Shown here one piece after another: positions 55,460 to 64,000 of a stretch of 64,000 nucleotides of DNA. The DNA is taken from assembly GCF_003202405.1 (NCBI RefSeq), contig NZ_QJHL01000001.1, forward strand, positions 1,488,001 to 1,552,000, given 5' to 3'. Origin of the DNA: Flavobacterium hydrophilum. Lineage in GTDB: Bacteria > Bacteroidota > Bacteroidia > Flavobacteriales > Flavobacteriaceae. A model generated the notes under the pieces. The model did no database searches. It was not told where the DNA came from and was given only the letters and a program-made list of their open reading frames with translations. Position 1 is the stretch's first letter, and every line of letters starts with the position of its first letter. The position numbers and the translations under genes were made by a program.

Positions 55460-55981
55460 ATGAAAAGAGCACTTTTTTTCTTAGGCCAGTTAGATAGCAG
55501 AGATGTAGAATGGATGATCCGGAACGGCCAAAAAATTGAATTAGGAATTGGAGAAAAACTGATTCAAAAAGGCAATTTTATAGACAGCCTTTATATCATA
55601 TTATCAGGTCAGTTAGCTGTGTGTGCAGAAAACGGTGATAAGGAGGATATTGCAACATTAGGATCCGGAGAAGTGGTAGGCGAAATGTCATTTCTGGAAA
55701 CAAGGCCTCCTTCAGTTTCAGTAATTGCAAAAAAGGCATCGACAGTATACAAAATTTCAAGACAGGTTGTAGAGCTGAGGCTTTCAACAAACCCTGATTT
55801 CAAGGCTAATTTTTATTATGCACTGGCATTATTTCTTTCTAACAGGTTAAGAAAAACTACGGATCAGTTAGGATACGGTACGCCAGAAGAAGAGGATTTA
55901 ATTGACACAAAAATATTAGACGGAGTTGCACAGGCCGGTTCTCGTTTTGGACAAATTTTGAATAGGTTTTCTCAGGCATAA
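55460..55981 (+). CDS. Stand-alone cyclic-nucleotide-binding-domain protein
   Basis: A 173-residue protein with one cNMP-binding domain (~15-125) and a short helical tail, but no helix-turn-helix. The phosphate-binding cassette reads GEVVGEMSFLETRPPSVSV, keeping the Glu and Arg that bind the cyclic phosphate and ribose. It should sense cAMP (or cGMP) and act through protein contact, not DNA. It starts the export operon (21 bp before the TolC-like gene). An adenylyl cyclase lies in the same locus, and the second ABC transporter has a similar domain at its N-terminus. Confidence 0.85.
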   Translation: MKRALFFLGQLDSRDVEWMIRNGQKIELGIGEKLIQKGNFIDSLYIILSGQLAVCAENGDKEDIATLGSGEVVGEMSFLETRPPSVSVIAKKASTVYKISRQVVELRLSTNPDFKANFYYALALFLSNRLRKTTDQLGYGTPEEEDLIDTKILDGVAQAGSRFGQILNRFSQA

Positions 55982-56001
55982 TAATAAAGATCAGAATTTA
56001 T

Positions 56002-57570
56002 ATGAGGGCTTACTATTTCTTTTTTACTATATTGATTGGTGCTTTTACCAGTATATACAGTCAATCTAAAATTAAATGTGATTTAATTGAAATTTCAAGC
56101 ATTGCATTTAATAAAAATCCAAATATTATAAGCACTTATTATGCTGTACAAAATGCAGAAGCAGGCGTTCAGGTACAGGCTGGCACATTTGATTATAATT
56201 TGAATTCAGGGCTTTCTTACCAACGAAGCCGTTATAATCTTTATGACGCTGATCCCAGAAACGAATTTATTGACAGTCCCTTAAAATCCAATTCAGTTGA
56301 TTTTTCGGCGAACCTGTTAAAAAGATTCCGGACATCACAAATTGCAGAAGTAAGCTTACGCTATCTTTATAAAGACAGCAATTTTCCGTTTAATAACTTT
56401 AATGAATTTGTAGGACCTTTTTACGGTAACCATACCGGAGTTGTAAATTTTTCATTGACGCAACCGCTTTTAAGGGGGCGCGGAAAACGAATTGCAACAA
56501 CAGGAGAAAGAATTTCAAATCTTTATATTGATAAAAATAAAAACGAATATGAGTTTACAAATTCATATGAAATCTTGCAAATAGGGCTTGCCTATTGGAG
56601 TTATTATACTGCCTTTAAAAGTTTAGATGTTTATATACAGAATGAAGCCCGGGTGCGAAATTTGTTAGAAATGACAAATGAACTGGTTAAAGCTGATAAA
56701 AAACCGCAGGGCGATCTGGCTCAAATTAATGCCGATTTAACCAATCAGGAAAGATTAACCGTTGTTGCCAGGCAAAATTTATATAATGCAAGACTAAATT
56801 TAGGAAGAGCCATTGGTTTATCTGAGCAGGAAAGCCAGCAATTAGATGATCCTGTGAATGATTTTCCGGCAGTTGCACAAAGCGGTTATAAACAAAATAG
56901 CAATAAAGAACCTTTTCTAAAAGCGGCAATAGAGAACCGCGGGGATTTAAAAGCAGTTAAAAAGGTAACTGAAGCTATAGAACTTCAGTATCAATTGGCA
57001 GAAAACAATTTGAAGCCTCAGCTGGATTTGACCGGATTTGTTTATTACGGAAGCACCAGTAACGGAAACGGAATAGATAAAACATTGTCTTCTTTTGTCA
57101 ATAATCAGGGACAGGATGTTGGAGGAGGAGCTAAACTGACTTTTTCATTTCCATTAAATAATAACATAGCAAAAGGTAATTATTCGATAAGTAAAATCGC
57201 AGTCAAAGATCAGGAAGTGATTGCAAATAACACTCAGAGAAACATTGAGTTAAATATCAATATTGCACTTAATAATTTAAGTAATAGTGTCCTGATTCTT
57301 GAAAAAGCAAAAGAATCGATGATGTTTTATCAGCAGGCCTTTAATAATGAACAGGAGAAGTTTCAAATTGGCCTTACAACACTATTTAATTTGATGCAGT
57401 TTCAGGAAAGATTTACGTATTCAGAATTAGAATATCTGAATGCAGAGCAGCAGTTTTCAAATGCAATTATAAGTCTAAGACATGAAACAGGTACACTTCT
57501 TTCAAAAGAAAAACAGGATTTGAGCGTGCTTCAAAATGCTTTTTATACAGTTCCCAACATAGAAAATTAA
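56002..57570 (+). CDS. TolC-family outer-membrane protein of the NHLM exporter
   Basis: A 522-residue protein with a signal peptide (~1-20, ending Ser-Gln). The outer-membrane-efflux repeats cover ~30-280 and ~300-505 (LTQPLLRGRGKRIATTGERISN, later FQIGLTTLFNLMQFQERF). It provides the outer-membrane channel for peptide export. It is longer than, and unlike in detail, the RND channel at 17346. The HlyD gene follows after 16 bp. Confidence 0.92.
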   Translation: MRAYYFFFTILIGAFTSIYSQSKIKCDLIEISSIAFNKNPNIISTYYAVQNAEAGVQVQAGTFDYNLNSGLSYQRSRYNLYDADPRNEFIDSPLKSNSVDFSANLLKRFRTSQIAEVSLRYLYKDSNFPFNNFNEFVGPFYGNHTGVVNFSLTQPLLRGRGKRIATTGERISNLYIDKNKNEYEFTNSYEILQIGLAYWSYYTAFKSLDVYIQNEARVRNLLEMTNELVKADKKPQGDLAQINADLTNQERLTVVARQNLYNARLNLGRAIGLSEQESQQLDDPVNDFPAVAQSGYKQNSNKEPFLKAAIENRGDLKAVKKVTEAIELQYQLAENNLKPQLDLTGFVYYGSTSNGNGIDKTLSSFVNNQGQDVGGGAKLTFSFPLNNNIAKGNYSISKIAVKDQEVIANNTQRNIELNINIALNNLSNSVLILEKAKESMMFYQQAFNNEQEKFQIGLTTLFNLMQFQERFTYSELEYLNAEQQFSNAIISLRHETGTLLSKEKQDLSVLQNAFYTVPNIEN

Positions 57571-57586
57571 CCAAAATAAAGAAATC

Positions 57587-58849
57587 ATGTCGGCAAGTTT
57601 TTTCAGAAAATCGGCGTTAGAAAAGCTTTCTACACCAGAAAAATTAGATCAGTTAATTAAAGTTACAGGACCAAAAGCCTGGATAGCATTGGTTACAGTT
57701 GCATTGGCGTTATTTACCGGAGTAGTTTGGTCGTTTGCAGGTACTGTAAAAACAAAGTTGGATGCCGTTGGAGTGGTATTAGGAGGTGAAGTGCATGAGG
57801 TTGTAGCAACTTCACAAGGACAGTTAGTAGAATTAAAAGTGGCTGTTGGAAACAAAGTAAAAAAAGGAGATATTATAGCAACTATTAAACAACCTGAGTT
57901 GTCCCAACAAATAGAAGATGCTAAAGCAGTGGTTTCAGACCGAAAGTTCGAAATGGGGAAATTATCATCTTATGGAAATCAGGGTACGCAGCTGCAAAGC
58001 GAAATGATCAAACAGACACGTGTCAGTATTCAGGGTGAAATCGAATCTGAAAAAAAGAAATTATCATTTTTAAACAATCAGCTGGAATCTGAGACTGTCC
58101 TTCTAAACAAAGGTTTGATAACAAAATCTGAAGTAGCCGGTACAAAACAGCAAATTGAAACCTCAAAAAATAATATCGAAAGACTGAAAGGCCAAAAAGT
58201 TGAAACATCAAACCAACAGCATAATCTGGGTTTTGATATGCAACAGAAAGTTACACTTCAGCATCAAAGAATTGCGGAAGCCGAAAGAAATTTGCAGTTC
58301 CTTACGGAACGTTATGATACTCAAAGAAATATAAAAAGCCCTTATGACGGAGAAGTTGTCGAAGTTTTGACCGATGCCGGAGTTGTTGTAGGTGCCGGAA
58401 CTCCATTATTCAAACTCAAAAATCTCCATCAAACTTCAGAATCCAAATTAAAAGGAGTGCTTTATATTCCTTCACAGGACGGAAAAAAAATTAAAAAAGG
58501 AATGGAAGCTTTGGTAGTTCCTTCTACCGTACAGCCCCAGGAGTATGGCTTTATAAAAGGAAAAGTGACCTATGTTTCTGATTTTCCGGTAACACAACAA
58601 GGAATGCTGACCTTAGTTAAAAACGATCAGTTAGCAAAAAGTCTTTTAGCTGCCGGAGCATTGTTTGAAGTTCATGTAGATTTTGAAATTGATACGGAAT
58701 CGTACAGTGGTTTTAAATGGACTTCAGCAAAAGGTCCTGATGTTTTTATAAAAGAAGGGACTTCATGTATGGGGAAAGTGACCATAAAAGAAGAGCCTCC
58801 GGTAACTATTGTAGTTCCTGCATTCAAGAAATTTTTTGACTTATATTAA
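57587..58849 (+). CDS. HlyD-type adaptor of the NHLM exporter
   Basis: A 420-residue membrane-fusion protein with one N-terminal membrane helix (~27-48), lipoyl half-motifs (GEVHEVVATSQGQLVELKVAVGNKVKKGD and IKSPYDGEVVEVLTDAGVVVGAG), a long coiled-coil hairpin between them and a C-terminal barrel. It matches the NHLM bacteriocin-system secretion protein family. It joins the inner-membrane ABC transporters to TolC. Confidence 0.93.
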   Translation: MSASFFRKSALEKLSTPEKLDQLIKVTGPKAWIALVTVALALFTGVVWSFAGTVKTKLDAVGVVLGGEVHEVVATSQGQLVELKVAVGNKVKKGDIIATIKQPELSQQIEDAKAVVSDRKFEMGKLSSYGNQGTQLQSEMIKQTRVSIQGEIESEKKKLSFLNNQLESETVLLNKGLITKSEVAGTKQQIETSKNNIERLKGQKVETSNQQHNLGFDMQQKVTLQHQRIAEAERNLQFLTERYDTQRNIKSPYDGEVVEVLTDAGVVVGAGTPLFKLKNLHQTSESKLKGVLYIPSQDGKKIKKGMEALVVPSTVQPQEYGFIKGKVTYVSDFPVTQQGMLTLVKNDQLAKSLLAAGALFEVHVDFEIDTESYSGFKWTSAKGPDVFIKEGTSCMGKVTIKEEPPVTIVVPAFKKFFDLY

Positions 58850-58858
58850 TACATACAA

Positions 58859-61060
58859 ATGGCAACCAGTTCAACTTTTGTTATCGAAAAACAAGCCCGG
58901 CCCGTTAAGGTTCCAACTGTTTTACAGATGGAAAGTGTAGAATGCGGTGCAGCGGCGCTTAGTATTATTTTAGGTCATTTTGGAAAATTTGTTCCTTTAG
59001 AAAAATTAAGAATATCCTGTGGGGTTTCCAGAGACGGTTTAAAAGCAACCAATATTTTAAAAGCAGCCAAAGAGTTTGGACTGGACGGCAAAGGTTATGC
59101 AAAGTCTATAGAAAAATTGATGATGATTAAAATGCCTGCGATTATTTTTTGGAATTTTAACCATTTTTTAGTTTTAGAGGGCTTTACTAAAAACAAAGTA
59201 TTTTTAAGTGACCCTGCGCAAGGAAGATATTCTGTAACTCATCAGGAATTTGACGATTGCTATACAGGGGTAGTTTTAACTTTTGAAACCAATACCGCTT
59301 TTGAGAAAGGGAATGAAAAACGAGACTTAATTTCTTCGTTATTATCAAGGGTAGCCAATTCCAGGTGGAGTATTACCTATATTATTCTGGCAAGTTTGTT
59401 TTTAATAATTCCTGGCTTAGTAATTCCGTCTTTTCTTAAGGTTTTTATAGATAAATATCTCATTAATAATTTTTCGGGATTTGTAATGCCATTGCTTTTG
59501 ATTATGGGAGCAATATTGATTATTAATGCTGTTTTGGTTTATCTCCAGCAATATTTTTTACTCAAATTAGAAACAAAACTGGCATTAGTTACATCCAGTA
59601 AATTCCTTTGGCATGTTTTTCATTTGCCAATAGCTTTTTTTACACAGCGTTATAGCGGAGAAGTTGGTAACAGGGTTTCGCTGAACGATAAGGTAGCGAA
59701 ATTATTAAGTGGTGATCTGGCAAATGCTGCTCTGAATGTTATTGCGGTATTATTTTATGCAGCCCTAATGTTCTCCTATGATGTTACCCTTACATTAATT
59801 GGAATTTTCATGGCAGGATTAAACATTTTAATTTTAAGATATGTTTCAACGGCCAGAAAAGACGGAAGCCGCAGATTGAGTAATGAAACTGGAAAACTCT
59901 TAGGAACCACAACTTCCGGAATTAGTATGATTGAAACACTAAAAGCCTCAGGAAGAGAAAATGATTTTTTTACGAACTGGATAGGATATCTGGCAAAAGT
60001 AATGAATGCCCAGCAAGAATTAGGATGGTTAACAATTAGATTGAATGTTATGCCAAGTCTGATTACATCGTTAACTAACGCATTAATTTTAGGAATAGGA
60101 GCTTTGCAGATTATGAATGGAGAAATGACTCTGGGAGCTTTGGTTGCTTTTACTTATTTAATGTCAAATTTTATCAATCCTGTAAATCAGCTTGTGAGTG
60201 TAGGAACCATGCTTCATGAGACAGAAAGTGATATGGGACGAATTGACGATGTTTTAAACTATGAAATCGACAATCAGTTTAGAGAAAAAGAGCAAAATGA
60301 AAATAGTAAACAAGACAATAATCAACAGATAAAAAATAAATTAATTGGATACTTTGAAATGAAAAATGTCACATTTGGATACAACACCACAATGCCGGCA
60401 TTGATTGAAAATTTCAATTTAAAACTAAGACCCGGAAGCAGAGTAGCTCTAGTAGGAGGCTCTGGAAGCGGCAAATCGACTATAGCGAAAATAGCTTCCG
60501 GTCTTTATGATCCATGGAATGGAGACATTTTACTTGATGGTAAAAACAGAAAAGAAATTCCAAGAAATGTTATTACAAGTTCATTGGCAGTTGTAGACCA
60601 GGATGTAATTGTTTTTAATGGCACTATTAAGGAGAATATCTCTTTTTGGGATTCAATGATTCCTGAGAAACACATTATAAATTCTGCCCGTGATGCCGTT
60701 ATTCATGATGTTATTGCGGCCCGAAGCGACGGATATGACAGTTTTGTAATGGAAGGCGGAACTAATTTTAGCGGAGGACAGCGCCAGCGTATTGAAATTG
60801 CAAGAGCCTTAGCCGGAAATCCGACTATTTTGGTAATGGATGAAGCAACCAGCGCCTTAGATCCTACAACCGAAAAAACAGTAATGGATAATATCAAAAA
60901 AAGAGGATGTACCTGTTTGATTGTAGCTCACAGATTAAGCACCATAATTGATTGTGACGAAATAATTGTCATGGAGTATGGAAAAATAGTGGAGCGGGGT
61001 TCTCATCAGGAATTATTAAAGTTAAACGGTGTGTATTCACATCTGATTGAAACAAAATAA
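58859..61060 (+). CDS. NHLM peptidase/permease/ATPase ABC transporter (C39 type)
   Basis: A 733-residue transporter in three parts. The C39 peptidase (~15-145) has Cys 29 (VECGAA), His 102 (FNHFLVL) and Asp 118 (SDPAQG). Six membrane helices follow (~165-450), then an ATPase (~500-730) with Walker A GGSGSGKST, signature FSGGQRQR and Walker B ILVMDEATSALD. It cuts NHLP leaders after the double glycine and pumps the core out. All seven precursors in this locus end their leader in GG and are likely substrates. Confidence 0.95.
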   Translation: MATSSTFVIEKQARPVKVPTVLQMESVECGAAALSIILGHFGKFVPLEKLRISCGVSRDGLKATNILKAAKEFGLDGKGYAKSIEKLMMIKMPAIIFWNFNHFLVLEGFTKNKVFLSDPAQGRYSVTHQEFDDCYTGVVLTFETNTAFEKGNEKRDLISSLLSRVANSRWSITYIILASLFLIIPGLVIPSFLKVFIDKYLINNFSGFVMPLLLIMGAILIINAVLVYLQQYFLLKLETKLALVTSSKFLWHVFHLPIAFFTQRYSGEVGNRVSLNDKVAKLLSGDLANAALNVIAVLFYAALMFSYDVTLTLIGIFMAGLNILILRYVSTARKDGSRRLSNETGKLLGTTTSGISMIETLKASGRENDFFTNWIGYLAKVMNAQQELGWLTIRLNVMPSLITSLTNALILGIGALQIMNGEMTLGALVAFTYLMSNFINPVNQLVSVGTMLHETESDMGRIDDVLNYEIDNQFREKEQNENSKQDNNQQIKNKLIGYFEMKNVTFGYNTTMPALIENFNLKLRPGSRVALVGGSGSGKSTIAKIASGLYDPWNGDILLDGKNRKEIPRNVITSSLAVVDQDVIVFNGTIKENISFWDSMIPEKHIINSARDAVIHDVIAARSDGYDSFVMEGGTNFSGGQRQRIEIARALAGNPTILVMDEATSALDPTTEKTVMDNIKKRGCTCLIVAHRLSTIIDCDEIIVMEYGKIVERGSHQELLKLNGVYSHLIETK

Positions 61061-61071
61061 ATTTAGTTAAT

Positions 61072-63981
61072 ATGTCAGCGAAAGAGAAAATACATATCGG
61101 CGTTGAGCAACCACTGATTCTAAATCATACAAACCGTTTTTGGATGATTATTTCGGGAGAAGTAAATGTGTTTTACACTAAAATTGATGATGAGGGAGAA
61201 TATTTATGTGCTTTAAAATATCTTTATTCTGCCAGACAAGGAGAATTATTATTTAGTTTATTACCTCAGGAGTGCTCTGATAATACGAGACTGATTGTTT
61301 TTTCAAATGAAGCTAAATTATTATCAATTCAAAAAAGTGATCTTCTGAATGTTGATCGTTTCTTTTTAAAAAACATGATCAATAAATGGATTTTAAAAAC
61401 ATCAGCCGAATTAAGTTTTAAGAATGCACCAAGAGTTTACACTGCACTCAATGATTTTGATCAAATAACTCTGAATGAAAACGTAATAGCATATCCTTCA
61501 AACGGAATAAATTGGGTAAAATTACTTAAAGGAAATCTTTCAGTTTTCTCAGATGAAATGAAAATTAGTTCAACAGATGAAACTAGTTTTCCAATACCCG
61601 TATCTAACAAATTATGGATTAAATCCTTATCGGATAATTCAGATATAAAAATATTAAACACCCGGGAAGTTATTGAAGAAGAAATTAATTTTTTAATCTC
61701 TTTAGAAAAGATGCAATCCTATTTTTATAATCAGATTAATAAAAGCATAGAAAGCAACAGTTTAATCGAGAATACGCATTTTAATGATAAACTCATAAAC
61801 GAGGAAGATGAGTTAAAAAATACTCTCGAAAAAATAAAATCGATAGTTTCGGGCCATAAAAATAGTGTTCCTCATATTTCATCTAAAAATACAAATAAAC
61901 AAAGTATACTGCATGCTACCTGCCAGTTAATAGGAGACCAGACAGGATTTAAGTTCGAGGAACCCAAACATGTTGAAACGCATCAAAATAGTGCAAGTAA
62001 TCTGCTGTACGCCATTGCAAAAAGTTCTAAAATACGAGTGCGCAAAATCATCTTAAGAGATGTTTGGTGGAAAGAAGAAAACGGTCATTTACTGGCTTTT
62101 TTAAAACCCAATAATGAACCGGTGGCTTTAATACAAAAAACTTCAAATAGTTACTTGATTAAAAATTTATCTTCCGGTACAGAGTCTGTTGTAAATCAGG
62201 AAATTGCCGAGAAATTAGAACCAATTGGCTATATGTTTTTTTCAGGATTCAATGTCAAAATGAATTCGATGAAAAAAGTATTAAATTTTGCAATGAATGG
62301 CGTTAAAAAAGATGCTAAATTATTAATTCTGGCTTCTTTTGCAGGCAGTTTGATAGGCTTGCTGATTCCAATTCTATCAGGGATAATTTTTGACGATGTT
62401 ATACCAACAGCTGACAGGTCAATCCATTTTGAAGTATTTAGTATTATGATCATAATAGCTTTAGTCACTGCCGGTCTTCAGCTTGTCCAGGGCGTATTAC
62501 AAATGCGTGTAGAATCAAAATCAAGTATCAATCTGCAGGCGGGTGTTATGGACTATATACTGAGATTGCCGGTAACTTTTTATAAAAAATATACAGCAGG
62601 AGATCTTACCAACAGAGTTTTAAGCATTAATTCTATCAGACAAATATTATCCAACACACTGATGACAGCAGTTTTGAGTGGTGCATTTTCATTTGTTAAC
62701 CTAATACTGCTTTTTTATTACGATTCTGGTTTAGCATGGGTAGGAGTAGGTTTAGCTTTGGTTGCCGTTATATTTATGATTGTAATGGGGTGTTTAAAAT
62801 TAAAATACGACAGGGAAGTCTCTAAATATCAAGGAGAAATTCAGGGATTTCTTTTTGAATTTTTATCAGGAATCAGTAAAATAAGGATTACAGGCGGCGA
62901 AAAAAGAGTCTTTGCTCTTTGGGCTGATAAATTTTCAAAACTCAAAAGCTTAGGATTTAGTTCGGGTAGTTATCAGAATTTTGTAGAAGTTTTTAATAGT
63001 TCATACCCACTTTTTACCAGTATTTTCTTTTTTTCGTTTATATATTATACAGTTCACAATGCCGATAAAATGACCACTATGCTGACAGTAGGAGCTTTTA
63101 TGGCTTTCATAACAGCGTTTAATAAATTTTTAAGTGATAGCTTAAGATTAAGTATGGCTTTTATAACTTCACTCAATGTTATTCCGCTCTACGAAAGAGT
63201 TAAACCCATTTTAGAAGAAGAAACAGAATCTGTAGAACAAAGTGTTGATCCCGGTGAATTAAGCGGTGAAATTGAAATGAATTCAGTTTCATTCCGATAT
63301 AACGAGAATCAGCCTTTGATATTAAAAAATATTACCTTCAAAATTAAGCCCGGCGAAATGGTAGCTTTCGTTGGTGCTTCCGGATCCGGAAAATCAACAA
63401 TTATGAGGCTACTCTTAGGATTTGAGCACCCGGAAATGGGATCTATATTTTATGACGGAAATACTTTTGATACCATGAATAAAGAGCTGGTAAGAAGACA
63501 AATTGGGGTGGTACTACAAAACGGAGCATTAATGTCCGGAAGTATTTACCAGAATATAGTTGGAAATTCTGAGCTGACATTAGATGACGCCTGGGAAGCA
63601 GCACGCATGGCCGGTATGGAAGAAGATATCAAAACCATGCCCATGGAACTGCACACTTTTATAAGTGAAGGCGCAGGAACATTTTCGGGAGGGCAAAGAC
63701 AAAGACTGATGATTGCAAGAGCCATTGTACATAAACCAAGATTACTTTATATGGATGAAGCCACCAGTGCGCTTGATAACAGGACACAAAATATCGTAGC
63801 AGAAAGTTTAGATAAACTTCAGGCTACCCGAATTGTTATTGCACACAGATTGAGTACTATAAAAAACGCTGATCGTATTTTTGTATTAGATAAAGGAGAA
63901 ATTAGAGAATCCGGTACTTACGAAGAATTAATGCAGTTAGATGGTTTGTTTACCCAGCTGGCAAAACGTCAAATGGCATAA
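61072..63981 (+). CDS. NHLM second ABC transporter with cNMP-like N-terminal domain
   Basis: A 969-residue transporter of the non-peptidase NHLM type. The N-terminal ~100 residues (FWMIISGEVNVFYTK, then SARQGELLFSLLP) resemble a cyclic-nucleotide-binding barrel, without an obvious Arg in the cassette. A long mixed region (~100-400) leads to six membrane helices (~410-690) and an ATPase with Walker A GASGSGKST, FSGGQRQR and LLYMDEATSALD. It normally pairs with the C39 transporter. It starts 12 bp after that gene. Confidence 0.93.
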   Translation: MSAKEKIHIGVEQPLILNHTNRFWMIISGEVNVFYTKIDDEGEYLCALKYLYSARQGELLFSLLPQECSDNTRLIVFSNEAKLLSIQKSDLLNVDRFFLKNMINKWILKTSAELSFKNAPRVYTALNDFDQITLNENVIAYPSNGINWVKLLKGNLSVFSDEMKISSTDETSFPIPVSNKLWIKSLSDNSDIKILNTREVIEEEINFLISLEKMQSYFYNQINKSIESNSLIENTHFNDKLINEEDELKNTLEKIKSIVSGHKNSVPHISSKNTNKQSILHATCQLIGDQTGFKFEEPKHVETHQNSASNLLYAIAKSSKIRVRKIILRDVWWKEENGHLLAFLKPNNEPVALIQKTSNSYLIKNLSSGTESVVNQEIAEKLEPIGYMFFSGFNVKMNSMKKVLNFAMNGVKKDAKLLILASFAGSLIGLLIPILSGIIFDDVIPTADRSIHFEVFSIMIIIALVTAGLQLVQGVLQMRVESKSSINLQAGVMDYILRLPVTFYKKYTAGDLTNRVLSINSIRQILSNTLMTAVLSGAFSFVNLILLFYYDSGLAWVGVGLALVAVIFMIVMGCLKLKYDREVSKYQGEIQGFLFEFLSGISKIRITGGEKRVFALWADKFSKLKSLGFSSGSYQNFVEVFNSSYPLFTSIFFFSFIYYTVHNADKMTTMLTVGAFMAFITAFNKFLSDSLRLSMAFITSLNVIPLYERVKPILEEETESVEQSVDPGELSGEIEMNSVSFRYNENQPLILKNITFKIKPGEMVAFVGASGSGKSTIMRLLLGFEHPEMGSIFYDGNTFDTMNKELVRRQIGVVLQNGALMSGSIYQNIVGNSELTLDDAWEAARMAGMEEDIKTMPMELHTFISEGAGTFSGGQRQRLMIARAIVHKPRLLYMDEATSALDNRTQNIVAESLDKLQATRIVIAHRLSTIKNADRIFVLDKGEIRESGTYEELMQLDGLFTQLAKRQMA

Positions 63982-63982
63982 T

Positions 63983-64000
63983 ATGGATAATTCAGTTTCC
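63983..64000 (+). CDS. Start of a further gene, cut by the window edge
   Basis: An ATG at 63983, one base after the previous stop, opens MDNSVS and runs off the window. The tight spacing suggests one more gene of the export operon. Six codons are too few to name it. Confidence 0.35.

Noticed and set aside
43771..64000. Locus as an anti-phage defence island (E1-like, cyclase, cNMP sensor)
   Set aside because: E1-like enzymes and nucleotide cyclases occur in CBASS, but there is no CD-NTase, effector or JAB peptidase, and the precursors and NHLM exporter explain the locus better.
1..64000. CRISPR arrays, tRNA, rRNA and insertion sequences
   Set aside because: No regular repeat-spacer pattern, cloverleaf, rRNA segment or transposase was recognised on either strand.

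Overview
The window looks like a chromosome segment of a Flavobacterium-type Bacteroidetes bacterium. The DNA is AT-rich, starts generally lack Shine-Dalgarno sequences, and the families are typical of the group: LytTR/LytS two-component pairs, DUF5916 proteins, NHLM secretion genes and a GPH symporter beside xylose isomerase. I see no rRNA, tRNA, CRISPR array, insertion sequence or phage genes.

Layout. 1-4265: end of a secreted carbohydrate-active protein, a GH2 beta-galactosidase-like enzyme and a beta-propeller lipoprotein. 4366-7130: a Crp-like and an AraC-like regulator (divergent), a cupin, a decayed zinc alcohol dehydrogenase fragment and a membrane protein. 7207-10935: GH1 beta-glucosidase, L,D-transpeptidase, DUF3861 protein. 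10951-18752: a LytTR/LytS pair divergent from a complete RND efflux operon (adaptor, pump, outer-membrane factor). 19117-26458: a small secreted basic protein, an MscS-type channel, a SpoIIAA-like protein, Ku and LigD (bacterial non-homologous end joining) and a membrane protein. 26716-33166: DUF5916 protein, secreted GH13 amylase, second LytS/LytTR pair. 33515-43627: a pentose unit with symporter, cytoplasmic GH43, Nudix-type and GntR-type regulators, xylulokinase, xylose isomerase, transaldolase and a GH35-like enzyme.

43771-64000 is the most interesting part: a ribosomal peptide (RiPP) locus built on nitrile-hydratase-like leader peptides (NHLP). It holds seven precursor genes whose leaders are alike but whose cores differ strongly. 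It also has a stand-alone LanM-type dehydratase without a cyclase domain, a ThiF/E1-like enzyme, a UGT-like glycosyltransferase, a 58-residue membrane protein, LuxR- and AraC-type regulators, and a FeeM/LuxI-like acyltransferase. Export is by a full NHLM machine: TolC, HlyD, a C39-peptidase ABC transporter and a second ABC transporter. Embedded in it are a TPR-adenylyl cyclase with adenylyl-specific residues and a stand-alone cyclic-nucleotide-binding protein, which suggests second-messenger control of peptide production or export.

How it may work (inference): the dehydratase and perhaps the E1-like enzyme and glycosyltransferase modify the cores. The C39 transporter cuts after the double glycine and exports them through HlyD/TolC. 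The acyltransferase, LuxR protein, twin operator-like sites at 53503-53556 and the cyclase/cAMP-binding pair would supply regulation. A matching promoter-like element precedes precursors 1 and 2.
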